Shown: piece by piece, positions 39,035 to 47,350 of the stretch
How the letters are laid out: the number at the start of each line of letters is the position of its first letter
Numbering within the stretch: the first letter of the stretch is position 1
Origin: Actinomycetospora endophytica
Lineage (GTDB): Bacteria > Actinomycetota > Actinomycetes > Mycobacteriales > Pseudonocardiaceae
Direction: 5' to 3'
Length of the DNA stretch: 64,000 nt
Assembly (NCBI RefSeq): GCF_021026375.1
Contig: NZ_JAJNDB010000010.1
Location: forward strand, 186,001 to 250,000
Notes under the pieces: generated by a model
Databases searched by the model: none
Told to the model about the DNA's origin: nothing
The model's input: the letters and a program-made list of their open reading frames with translations, nothing else
Program-made: the position numbers and the translations under genes

Positions 39035-39775
39035 TCAGCCTTCCCGATCTCCGGCGCGCACCGACGTCTCCCCTGTCTCCTCGTCCGGCCCGAGCTGGTG
39101 GGCCGTTGCCCGGGACTCGCGTTCGATCTCGCTCTGCTGGTGGTCTGCCTGCTGGTGTTCACGGAGCAGCGCTTCGCGGGAACGATCGAGGTGCTCCTGG
39201 GCTCGGGCTACCGTCTCAGCGGCGCGGTTCAAGGCTTCGTCCGACCGCTTGACCCTCTCGGTGGTCGGCACTCCGGCCGCCCGTGCCAAATCGTCCAGAG
39301 ACGCCTCGCGCAGGTCGGCCCGCCGCTCGCGGGCGTCGGCCCGCTCTTCTCGTCGGTCGGCTCCGGCTTGCCGCTGATCGGCGGCGTCCTCCCGCTCGTA
39401 GGCGGCCGTGTCCCGGACATCGGCATGCATCTCGCGCTCGTCGGCCGCCCGCTCCCGGGCATCCGCGGCGTCCTCGCGCTCACCAGCCGCGCGCTCCCGG
39501 GAGTCGGCACGCATCTCGCGCTCATCAGCCGCGCGCTCCCGGGCATCCGCGGCGTCCTCGCGCTCACCAGCCGCGCGCTCCCGGGAGTCGGCACGCATCT
39601 CGCGCTCATCGGCCCGCCGCTCCCGGGCATCCGCGGCGTCCTCGCGCGCCCACGACGCGCGAGCCGATTCAGGGCTGTTCGGGGAGATAGATCCGGCACT
39701 GGACGACCCGTCAGCCGCCGGAGCCTCCAAGCGCTTATCCATGACCTCCACCAGCCCTCCGAGATCCACCGACAC
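39035..39775 (-). CDS. Heptad-repeat coiled-coil protein
   Basis: The protein has 246 residues. Residues 45-156 are sixteen consecutive heptads of the type AD-x-R-E-x-x, arranged as four 28-residue units. The first three are nearly identical and the fourth is diverged. The composition is almost only Ala, Asp, Glu and Arg, giving one long parallel-type coiled coil or single alpha-helix. A second helical segment (residues 170-225) follows. There is no catalytic motif. It may be a structural or partition-like factor of the element; function is not known. GTG start at 39775. Confidence 0.6.
   Translation of the reverse strand: MSVDLGGLVEVMDKRLEAPAADGSSSAGSISPNSPESARASWAREDAADARERRADEREMRADSRERAAGEREDAADARERAADEREMRADSRERAAGEREDAADARERAADEREMHADVRDTAAYEREDAADQRQAGADRREERADARERRADLREASLDDLARAAGVPTTERVKRSDEALNRAAETVARAQEHLDRSREALLREHQQADHQQSEIERESRATAHQLGPDEETGETSVRAGDREG
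39308..39643 (-). repeat. Four 84-bp tandem repeats inside the coiled-coil gene
   Basis: The four units encode the 28-residue blocks starting EDAADARER. Units one to three are nearly identical at DNA level, which suggests recent expansion by unequal crossing-over or slippage; unit four is diverged. Confidence 0.8.
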
Positions 39776-40305
39776 GGGTTCCGCCGCGCCAGCAAGTGTG
39801 CGTCACCCGGAGCGCTCGGGGTACCTGGTCGTGGGACGCGAGCGGCGACTCTCGCTCGAGCCCACATGCTCGTACGCGGCCCGTACTCGATCGTGGGCGC
39901 GACCAGACTGGCCGCCACAGAGCACGCGCTCGGGGTCTCCCACTCGGCGGCGGGGGCTCCGCCCTGCCGGAGCACTCGTACGGGGGCAGGCGCCCGTCTC
40001 ATCGTGATCCGCCGGCTGGGGTCGTTGGTGGCGCTTGCGGCCGCTCGGGCGATCTGGCGGCCCCAGGGCGCGTCGTCGAGGGTGAGACCCCGTCCCGATC
40101 ACCACCGCTCCGCTGATTCGCACAGGTGTTGGACAGCCCGACCGATTTTGCCAACCCCGCATCTGGGCGGCGCCAGACTGTACTGGCACGGCCTGGGCTA
40201 TCCCCCCGGCGCCCGGGCCGTGCGTGGACCAGATGTGGCCTGGGGCGAGGCGGGCGCGAAGCACTAGTTTGCGGCTCCGCTACTTCGCGGCGGCCGCTGC
40301 TTGAG
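39776..40305. other. 530-bp stretch with no recognisable gene
   Basis: This lies between the coiled-coil gene start and the second small ORF. Long frames stay open on both strands because of the GC content, but none shows a recognisable domain or a convincing ribosome site. It may hold decayed genes and the coiled-coil gene's promoter. Confidence 0.4.
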
Positions 40306-40434
40306 TCAGGACCACCCGCGCGCCTGGGCGTAGAGACTGAGTCGGCGACCCTGCCGGCGCACGGTGAGCCACGTGCTAAAGATCCTCGTGACGCCACAGG
40401 CTGGCGCGCGGATGTTGGCCTGCCGATCGAACAC
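40306..40434 (-). CDS. Small conserved ORF, copy 2
   Basis: It has 42 codons from GTG at 40434 and ends RRQGRRLSLYAQARGWS. It matches copy 1 (38867-39034) with no gap over its whole length. Like copy 1 it follows an unrelated gene's stop codon in the same frame, here six codons after the cupin TGA. No known domain is recognised. Confidence 0.5.
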   Translation of the reverse strand: MFDRQANIRAPACGVTRIFSTWLTVRRQGRRLSLYAQARGWS

Positions 40435-40452
40435 GCGTTCGTGCGCATGCAG

Positions 40453-40926
40453 TCACGGCGTCGGTGGCGGCCCGTCGATGCTGGTCCCGAGCGACACGGC
40501 CATGTCCATGGCCCGCTTGAAGTCCTCTTGGGTTGCCGGCCCAGGCGGAAATGTCGGCTCGGTAGCTCGCCGGCCCGTGCGGTAGAAGTCCTCGAATCCG
40601 CCCGGCGTCATGATCACCATGAAATGGGCCGTCTCAGATGTGACGCTGAATGCGTGCTGTCGGGAACGCGGCAGGAAAGCGAGCCCGCCGGTCCCCTGCT
40701 GGAATGTTTCGTCGCCGAGCCAGAAGTGCAGCTCGCCGTCGAGGACGAGGAATGTCTCGTCCTCCTGGGAGTGGGTGTGCAGTGGCGATCCGCCGCCGCG
40801 TGGGGTCCAGTTTTCACTGACGGCGAGCTTGCCGCCGGTCTGGGACTTGTCGGCGCGAATCGCGATCAAGGAATCCAGGAACCACCAGAGGTCTCCCGCG
40901 TCGACAGCGCTCTGCATCTGAGCCAT
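40453..40926 (-). CDS. Cupin domain protein
   Basis: This 157-residue single-domain cupin has motif 1, SPLHTHSQEDETFLVLDGELHFWLG, given here in part (two His and one Glu for a metal), and motif 2 around PRSRQHAF. It is probably a small metal-dependent enzyme or sensor. It has a good GGGGGGA ribosome site before ATG at 40926. It is unusual as AICE cargo and its role there is unknown. Confidence 0.8.
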   Translation of the reverse strand: MAQMQSAVDAGDLWWFLDSLIAIRADKSQTGGKLAVSENWTPRGGGSPLHTHSQEDETFLVLDGELHFWLGDETFQQGTGGLAFLPRSRQHAFSVTSETAHFMVIMTPGGFEDFYRTGRRATEPTFPPGPATQEDFKRAMDMAVSLGTSIDGPPPTP

Positions 40927-41030
40927 GGCAATCCCCCCATTTCGAGAATCAGCATGAGCGCGATGTCAAGGGTGCGACGATTGGTGACGGGCGGGATACG
41001 CGAGGTGACCGGTCCCGCCGATTCTCAGGT

Positions 41031-41402
41031 CTACTTGCCAGCTTTCGATCTCTCGATCGGAGCGCGCCGCCACTCGTACACGGGCACTCCGGCTTCGCGT
41101 GCCAGAGCGCACAGCGTCCCCGGACCGGTGGAGCTGCCGAAGCTTAGGCAGGTGTCGGCTCCGGCTTGCAGCATCGCCCGATGGCGCCCCACGACGACCT
41201 GGCCCTCGGGCTGGTCCCAGTCGAACGGCCAGCACTCGACGCGCCCGCCCCAGTGCTCCCAGCACCGTGCGGCGAGGTCCTCGGCGCCCAGTGGGCAGGC
41301 TCCGGTCACGAGTACGGCGTCGGGTTCCCACACCAGCGACAGCGTCGCCGTGATCGTGCGCCAGTCGCTCCAGAACTGCGATCCGGCTACGAGTACTCGC
41401 AT
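41031..41402 (-). CDS. DUF2493/YspA-like SLOG-family protein
   Basis: The protein has 123 residues. It begins MRVLVAGSQFWSDWRTI and contains AVLVTGACPLGAEDLAARCWE, the nucleotide-binding loop of the SLOG (DprA/LOG-like) Rossmann fold. SLOG proteins sense nucleotide-derived signals and are common on actinophages and AICEs. The frame is open to 41552, but MRVLVAGS is the conserved N-terminus. Confidence 0.8.
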   Translation of the reverse strand: MRVLVAGSQFWSDWRTITATLSLVWEPDAVLVTGACPLGAEDLAARCWEHWGGRVECWPFDWDQPEGQVVVGRHRAMLQAGADTCLSFGSSTGPGTLCALAREAGVPVYEWRRAPIERSKAGK

Positions 41403-41891
41403 CTCGACCACCACCCACGTGGAGAAGGACCGCGAGGCGTCGGCGTGCGCCCCGGGTGGAGTCCGTCCCGGCTCCACCGCGCCTGCGGGCTCTTCGGCCG
41501 TCGGAGGCTCGCCAGCAAGGGAGGAAGCAAACGATCTTGAACGGCCCCGCACTCATCGCTGGAGCTCGTCACCCCTAGTCGCCGGTCAAGATGGTTTGCG
41601 GCCCTTGCTGGTGAGGGACGGCCGTGCAAGCTCGCGCGCCGACGCCTCGCTCAGCACCGCCGGAGGCGGTCCCTTCGTCCTTCTCCTTGGCCGCGTGGCC
41701 CTGAGCTGCCCTGCGCCGCGTCACGACCCCTCGCAAGACGTCAGGCCCCTGAGCTGGTGCCCGTGGCCCGGCCCCTGGGCAGGGTCCGGACGCACGGGTC
41801 GGAGACAGGAGTGCGGGAGGGCCCTGCCCGTAGGGGCAGGGCCCCGCCGGCGCGCCAGCGCCGGCGCCTCCAAGTCCTGGCGGTGGTCCTC
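41403..41891. other. Spacer upstream of rep, candidate replication/control region
   Basis: This divergent spacer between the SLOG gene and the rep gene contains the two hairpins listed separately. The rep reading frame is open back to 41757, so the spacer would be shorter if an upstream start is used. No other gene is visible. Confidence 0.5.
41819..41866 (+). promoter_or_regulatory. Two adjacent perfect hairpins upstream of rep, candidate origin or attenuator
   Basis: Hairpin one has 11-bp arms GGGCCCTGCCC (41819-41829) and GGGCAGGGCCC (41834-41844) with a GTAG loop. Hairpin two has 9-bp arms CGCCGGCGC (41845-41853) and GCGCCGGCG (41858-41866) with a GCCA loop, directly abutting. They lie 25 bp before the preferred rep start. 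HUH initiators nick hairpin loops, and copy-control attenuators use similar structures. Confidence 0.5.
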
Positions 41892-43424
41892 GTGAGCGCG
41901 CCTACGGTCAGCCCCACGGCCCCGGCCCTTGGTAATGGGCGAACAGTCTTTCCCAGCCCTCCGGCACGGGCTCAGAGCCAGGCCGAGCAGCGCGCGAAGG
42001 CTAGGACTGCGCGTCGTGCCCGGTGGAAGCGTCGGGCCCAGCTACAGCCGTTGACCAGCATCGGCCGGGTGCGTCGTTGCGGCTCCATGCGTGACCCGGA
42101 GGCTGGGGTCGCCCTCGTCGTGAGCGACAGCCCGGAGGGCCGGCGGGCCGGTTTCGAGGGCCTGGTGAGCTGCGGGTCGGTGTGGGCCTGCCCGGTGTGC
42201 GCCGCCAAGGTCGCCGCCAAGCGGGCCGAGGAGCTGGCCGCGGTGCTCGACGCGGTCCACGCCAAGGGTGGCTCGGCGTTCATGCTGACCATGACCATCC
42301 GGCACAACGCCGGGGACCGGCTCGGGCTCAACCGCGAGGAGCGGGCCCGACGTGGCGTGCTGGATCAGCGGCGCCGGTGGCGCAACCGCCTCGAGAAGCT
42401 GGACACCCGCCGGATGGCCCGCGACGACGCTCGGGCCCACGGCTGGGACGTAGACGAGCACCAGGCCGAGGCCGACGACATCGAAGAGACCAGCATCCGT
42501 CGGGAGATCGCCCGCACCGACCCGAACATGGTCACCGTCGGCCCCCAGGCCCGGGTCCAGGACGACTCCGACGCCAAGGAACTAGCCGATCTCAACGCCC
42601 GACGGGGCTGCTGGGACGTTGTCACCGACGGCTGGCACGCCGCCACCAGCGGGCGCGACTGGGCGCAAGCCCAGATTGACACCGGGCTGCTGGGCTGGGT
42701 CCGGGTCACCGAGGTCACCGACGGCGGTACCCCCGCCATCCTGGCCGGCCTCCCGGACGGGCACGGCTACTCCGGCAACGGCTGGCACGTCCACGTGCAC
42801 GCCCTGCTGTGCTTCCCCACCGACGTGTCCACCGAGTACGCCGAGGCCATGATCGGGGCGGGGATGCACGCCCGGTTCATGACCAAGGTCCGCTCACTCG
42901 GCTTTGACTCGTCTGAAGAGCACGGCTGGGACCTACGCAAGACCCGCCGCGGCGACGGGGAAAGCCTGTACGGCTACTTCGTCAAGCAGGCCCACGAGGT
43001 CACCTCCGGGCATCGCAAGGAAGGCAAGCGCCGCGGCGGGCGGGCCCCGATGCAGCTGCTTGCCGATGCGGTCGAGACATACCGCGCCGAGGACGTCGCC
43101 CGCTGGTGGGAGTGGGAATCAGCCGCCGAAGGCCGGCGACAGTTGGAATGGTCACGCGGCGAGCGCCACTTGCGGAGCTTCGCCGGGCTCGGCAAGAACC
43201 AGACCGATGAAGAGGTCGCCGACGATACCCTCGACGGCGAGTACCGCCTTGCACTCGTTCCGGAGACCTGGCACCGCTTGCGGTCCAACGGCCAGGGACC
43301 CGTCCTGCTCGACGTCAGTGAGACGGAGGGCCTCGACGAGGCCTGGCGTTGGCTAACGGCATCTGGACTCGCTTGCACGGACCACCGTTGCCCAGCCACT
43401 TCTCGAAGTTCAGTGCGCAGATAG
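41892..43424 (+). CDS. HUH-type rolling-circle replication initiator
   Basis: The protein has 510 residues from GTG 41892 (open to 41757). A CxxC-bearing segment SCGSVWACPVCAAK is near residues 94-105. Motif I is AFMLTMT near 130-135, the HUH motif is WHVHVHALL near 298-306, and the tyrosine motif is YGYFVK near 360. It would nick the origin of the excised circle. About 165 residues separate motif I from HUH, more than usual for actinobacterial plasmid Rep proteins, because of a charged insertion. The start is uncertain, since the longer form would run through the hairpins. Confidence 0.85.
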   Translation: MSAPTVSPTAPALGNGRTVFPSPPARAQSQAEQRAKARTARRARWKRRAQLQPLTSIGRVRRCGSMRDPEAGVALVVSDSPEGRRAGFEGLVSCGSVWACPVCAAKVAAKRAEELAAVLDAVHAKGGSAFMLTMTIRHNAGDRLGLNREERARRGVLDQRRRWRNRLEKLDTRRMARDDARAHGWDVDEHQAEADDIEETSIRREIARTDPNMVTVGPQARVQDDSDAKELADLNARRGCWDVVTDGWHAATSGRDWAQAQIDTGLLGWVRVTEVTDGGTPAILAGLPDGHGYSGNGWHVHVHALLCFPTDVSTEYAEAMIGAGMHARFMTKVRSLGFDSSEEHGWDLRKTRRGDGESLYGYFVKQAHEVTSGHRKEGKRRGGRAPMQLLADAVETYRAEDVARWWEWESAAEGRRQLEWSRGERHLRSFAGLGKNQTDEEVADDTLDGEYRLALVPETWHRLRSNGQGPVLLDVSETEGLDEAWRWLTASGLACTDHRCPATSRSSVRR

Positions 43425-43617
43425 GAATTGGTCTTTCTGCGACCCGTAGCTCGTCACGGGTCCCGGTCCGTCTGATGCATGACCAGGCACACAACGCGAG
43501 GTCAGGCGCCGGAGCGCGCGAGATCAGGGAAGTCGTCTCAACACCGGACGGGTTGACGGGATGGCGAATCGCTAGCACGATGTCCCAAGGCAAACTGAGC
43601 ACCTTTGACATCGGGAA

Positions 43618-44499
43618 TTAGACAAACAGTCTCCCCAATCCTGGAAATTTTGCTTCGTCGAAAATCGGGAGCCGGCCCGGGTGGACAGGCCTCCAAAGGG
43701 GCGGTCGAGGAACTCTTGCAAACCTATCCGATAAGCGCTCAAGAACGACCGCCCCCGTATCAACGAACTTCACTACCGTGTTGACTAGGTTGGCCTTACC
43801 TCCGAAACCGGTGACGAGTGCCGGCCTGATCCAGCTCTCCCCCACCGTCACATAGTCGGCCAAGTCATCCGGTGGCCGCTCAAACCTCCATCGATGCACA
43901 CACGATCCTGGCGCTAGATCATCGGATGAGTCGAGGATAAGCTCGAACCCGGATTCTTCAGGAAGCGACGGGGATGTAAACATGCCCTCGGCGACATGGA
44001 TCACTCGTAGTTGCCGATGCTTGTCCAGCCTTTGAATTTCGTTCAACTCCCATAAGGATCGCCTGAGATAGTGGTAGTTGTCCTTATGTTGACGAAACGG
44101 CTGGAGCTCTCGGAGGGCCGATCTGTCTCGCACCGACAGTCGCTTGATACATTTCTCTTTTGCCCAGTCACTAGACTTTTCGAAGATGGGGAACTGCGAA
44201 TCTCTCGCGGCGTCGTCTGGTACTCTTCCGCGGAAATGTCGAAAATGCAGCTCGTAAACGAGGTAGTCCAGCGCGCTCCTCACGTTGAAAAGTATTTCGC
44301 TGACCATCAGCGGCCATTCGGGCGATACGGGCGCGACCTCACCGATCAGGAATCTAACTTCGCGACGGTCCTCCGATATCTGCGGCTGAAGCCGGATAGG
44401 CTGGTCGGGAAATCGAGCCAAAACATCCTGCTCGAGAAGTGCAGTTTGTTGATAAGCTCTAGAAATCTTGTCGACCGCACCGGATATGTCTCCCCGCAT
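43618..44499 (-). CDS. Hypothetical protein of the element cargo (293 aa)
   Basis: I do not recognise it with confidence. It is mostly helical in the middle. The segment SEILFNVRSALDYLVYELHF near residue 70 resembles a pattern seen in several actinobacterial and phage-island proteins of unknown function and faintly recalls HEPN-like helices, but the RNase motif R-x4-6-H is not convincing. Codon use is AT-richer than the flanks, which suggests transfer. It is the last of the minus-strand cargo genes, 209 bp after the PIN_8 gene. Confidence 0.6.
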   Translation of the reverse strand: MRGDISGAVDKISRAYQQTALLEQDVLARFPDQPIRLQPQISEDRREVRFLIGEVAPVSPEWPLMVSEILFNVRSALDYLVYELHFRHFRGRVPDDAARDSQFPIFEKSSDWAKEKCIKRLSVRDRSALRELQPFRQHKDNYHYLRRSLWELNEIQRLDKHRQLRVIHVAEGMFTSPSLPEESGFELILDSSDDLAPGSCVHRWRFERPPDDLADYVTVGESWIRPALVTGFGGKANLVNTVVKFVDTGAVVLERLSDRFARVPRPPLWRPVHPGRLPIFDEAKFPGLGRLFV

Positions 44500-44708
44500 A
44501 ACCCCACGCTACTAGCCCCACGCAAGGAGCACAATCTCGATTCTGACGCGGCGTAAACGTAGCCTCCTGACGTCTGTGCTCGCGGCAATCAGTCACCTAG
44601 AGTCTGCAACCGAGGTGTCCGGCTACGAGAGCGAAAGCAAGACTTACCGGGGCAGTCTATCGTTAAGACTTTCGAAGGCCTTGTCACTCACTCCAAGCAT
44701 GGGCATCG

Positions 44709-46046
44709 CTACTCGGGGAGCGAATAGTGACGCGTGAGAGAATCATCCACGGTAGCCAGCTGCTCCTCGAGTGCCCTCTTGCGATTCCGTAGCTGACGAA
44801 CCCGCTTCCGCGGGTCCTGACGCTCCCTCATGCGATCGAGTGTGGCTAATTCATCGAGGTGCTTGGCAATAACTCGTTCCAGGCCCTCCAGATCAGCCTT
44901 GAGAACTTCCACTCTCTCGTCCGTATTATCGCCCGCGGTTCGAATCTCACGACGCAAGTAAGAGGCTCTCCGTTGCATCTCGTCCACGAGCGATTGAACT
45001 CGATCTTGTTCCTCCGAGCTGTGCTGCCACCCCTCTTCGAGTTCACGGACGCGGTCATCGAGATCACCTTGCGCCAAGTTCGTCTCGTCGATCCGCTGCT
45101 TTAAGTCGACTCGGAGTCGTTCTAACTCACCAACGCTCAAATGATCTATGCCGTCCTTCTCCAGTGATATGGGACGATCTGGAGTAGTTGTCTCTCTAAC
45201 CACAGAAATGTCTTCGTCCGATACTGCTGTGAGACCACGCTCTCGCATTTCCACCAGGAATCGAGAAGGTGTATAGAACCAGATGAAATGACTAGTTGTC
45301 GACGAGAATTCTTTCCGCAACGCTGGCAATGGGCCTAATGAGTAGCCCGAATCTGACCACCACCAGTCTTCTTTCCTGTCATCCGTCACGAGCAAGATGT
45401 CCTTATCGACAGAGCTTGCGTATCTCATTATTTGCTTCCAGACGAAGTAGTCGCCATAGCTGTTCTCAGATTTCTTTGTGTCTTTATATCCTGGCGGCAC
45501 CTCAGCTTCGTACCTCTCCACTGCTTCCTCTGTGGCTTCTTTCCTGTGTTCCTCTGAGAAAGGTTCGCCTACCCGTCCTTCATACAAGTCAGCGACACGC
45601 TCTAGGACCGAGTCTTTCTGAGGCTTAACCATATACACCTGGTGTCCAACTGCATCACGTGCGGCGGTGACCGCCTTTTCAATGTCTTCGAGTAGCGGCG
45701 TAATCGCTACTAAGCCGTTTCGCCTGAGAGGCTTTAGCTCTTTGTTTGCAGCTTCGCCGACGTTTCGGAGCGCCTGGTCGACTTGACTCGAGACTGATTC
45801 TTGACTTCGTATCACGGAAGCACGGTTGCGATGGAATTCTTTGGCGACCTGGTGCGGAATCCAGAGTCGCTCCTTGATGGCGCCTAGGGCGTTGAAGAGG
45901 CTCTCTCTAGGGCCGTCAGGATAGCGGTACAGGTTTAAGAGACTATTCGTATCGAGCACCACGACGGCATCGGACCAGAGCCGGTTCATTTGCTCATCGG
46001 TGGGGGGAAAGTAACCATCAAACATCGCTCGCAACGAATCCCCCAT
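44709..46046 (-). CDS. PIN_8/DUF4935-type predicted ribonuclease with C-terminal coiled coil
   Basis: The protein has 445 residues. The PIN-like domain spans about 28-265, with acidic residues in VVLDTNSLLNLY (Asp32), PHQVAKEFHRNR (Glu70), GDYFVWKQI (Asp199) and LLVTDDRKEDWW (Asp222/Asp223). This is the full set of the PIN_8 family. Residues 300-440 are a charged coiled coil, probably for oligomerisation. PIN_8 proteins are frequent in defence islands, and single-strand RNA cleavage is the expected activity. It has its own 182-bp upstream spacer and atypical, AT-richer codons. Confidence 0.82.
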   Translation of the reverse strand: MGDSLRAMFDGYFPPTDEQMNRLWSDAVVVLDTNSLLNLYRYPDGPRESLFNALGAIKERLWIPHQVAKEFHRNRASVIRSQESVSSQVDQALRNVGEAANKELKPLRRNGLVAITPLLEDIEKAVTAARDAVGHQVYMVKPQKDSVLERVADLYEGRVGEPFSEEHRKEATEEAVERYEAEVPPGYKDTKKSENSYGDYFVWKQIMRYASSVDKDILLVTDDRKEDWWWSDSGYSLGPLPALRKEFSSTTSHFIWFYTPSRFLVEMRERGLTAVSDEDISVVRETTTPDRPISLEKDGIDHLSVGELERLRVDLKQRIDETNLAQGDLDDRVRELEEGWQHSSEEQDRVQSLVDEMQRRASYLRREIRTAGDNTDERVEVLKADLEGLERVIAKHLDELATLDRMRERQDPRKRVRQLRNRKRALEEQLATVDDSLTRHYSLPE

Positions 46047-46228
46047 TAGCGCCAGAGCTCACTATTTCATCATGGCCAACGATGAGCAGCATCCTAGCGG
46101 ACCAGTCTTGCGGCCGGAAGCACAGGCCCAGTGAGGATCAGGCCCGACCTCAGGCGGGTTCAACCCCAGAGCCCGACAGGGATTGCGTCCCTGAACAAGC
46201 ACGAACTATTAGGGCCATTGGCCAGTCG

Positions 46229-47350
46229 TTATCTTCGCAAGTCCTGTATCGCAGCCGGAAGCTGGTCTACTGACTTGAGAAATCTGGTCTCAAGTCGCTC
46301 ATCAAGCTTCATCCGCTTTAACGCGTCGATGGAGTGCTTCTCTGTGACTACGATATCGCAGCACGGAACTGCGACACTCATCTGGTCGATGTCTCTTAGA
46401 TCGTTGCTCTTGAACTCTCGCGAAGAATTGGCATGGTGTTGTCGGCGCAGAGCCGTCTGAACGAGAAGGACCGGTATGCCGCCAGCGAATTTCGCGATGC
46501 GCTCTGCGCTTAGTTGGACAAAGTCGTCTACCGACGCGCCCATTCTCGTCAGTAGCCTCGGAAGTTCATTGCCTAGCTCAGCGAACAGCTCGCGGCCAAG
46601 AATGACCGATTCGAGCTTGCGCCGCAACCCGGGTGATTCCTGGAGCAGCCTAGAGAAGTCCTGCTCTCGCGCAATCCGGTCACGCTCCATGTTGCTAACC
46701 TCGACGGTGCTATAGCCCGAAATCTCCGCGCCTTGCTCCGGAGTCACTCCACGTAGGAGCATCCATTCCATCATTTCCGCTGCCCTGTACAACAATGTCG
46801 GCATATCGCGCAATGCGTAATAGTCGGCTAGCACTTCATCGCTCAGGCCAGACAGTCGCGTTCGAAGTTCTCTACCTTCGAACGCGAAATAACAACCATG
46901 GCCGACGACCGGGGTGTGAGAGCTGGCAGCGGGACGGCCGAGCATTTGCCTCAGCACGGAGTCCGCCTGAGCTTCGAGTAGACGCGCTCTTGAATTGAGC
47001 GAGCGAAACCGGGTGATCTCGCTCATCACATCTGCGAGGTCGGTCCTATGACGTTCCCCAGGGATGGCCATGGACAGTTCCATATAGAGCGCGCCACTTA
47101 GTACGACCTGTACTTTTCCTCGCTCGGTCGCCTCTCGCAAGAAATGATAGGATTCTGCGAATCGTGCACCCTCCGGATGACTCTTCCGAGCTTTCGCCAG
47201 ATTGACCCAATCCTTTAAGTCGAGGTGGACCAGCGGTGCCTCGGGATCTGCGTCAACAGCGGGTGCCTTAAAGACCGTCGGAGCCGAGCCCTCAGGGATA
47301 CCCTGCTCCGTCAAGAATGCTCTAGTCAGCTCATCGAGGCTCAGACTCAT
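46229..47350 (-). CDS. PIN-like predicted nuclease, operonic with methyltransferase
   Basis: The protein has 373 residues from ATG 47350, which overlaps the methyltransferase stop as ATGA. The acidic pattern fits a divergent PIN fold: HLDLKDWVNLAKA (Asp44, Asp47), LSGALYMELSMA (Glu91), then after a long helical insert NDLRDIDQMSVAVPCCDIVV (Asp320, Asp322, Asp332) near the C-terminus. The order D...E...D-D at strand ends is what PIN nucleases need. I do not recall a named family, so the assignment is inference. AT-rich codons. Confidence 0.6.
   Translation of the reverse strand: MSLSLDELTRAFLTEQGIPEGSAPTVFKAPAVDADPEAPLVHLDLKDWVNLAKARKSHPEGARFAESYHFLREATERGKVQVVLSGALYMELSMAIPGERHRTDLADVMSEITRFRSLNSRARLLEAQADSVLRQMLGRPAASSHTPVVGHGCYFAFEGRELRTRLSGLSDEVLADYYALRDMPTLLYRAAEMMEWMLLRGVTPEQGAEISGYSTVEVSNMERDRIAREQDFSRLLQESPGLRRKLESVILGRELFAELGNELPRLLTRMGASVDDFVQLSAERIAKFAGGIPVLLVQTALRRQHHANSSREFKSNDLRDIDQMSVAVPCCDIVVTEKHSIDALKRMKLDERLETRFLKSVDQLPAAIQDLRR

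Noticed and set aside
39404-39645. Repeats considered as a CRISPR array
   Set aside because: The units are contiguous and coding, with no spacers between them.
39229-40267. Overlapping frames on both strands in the left arm of the element
   Set aside because: The heptad repeat keeps all frames open; only the Asp/Glu/Arg heptad frame gives a sensible protein.
43315-43621. Short ORFs on both strands just after rep
   Set aside because: No ribosome site, no recognisable domain, and both overlap the end of rep.
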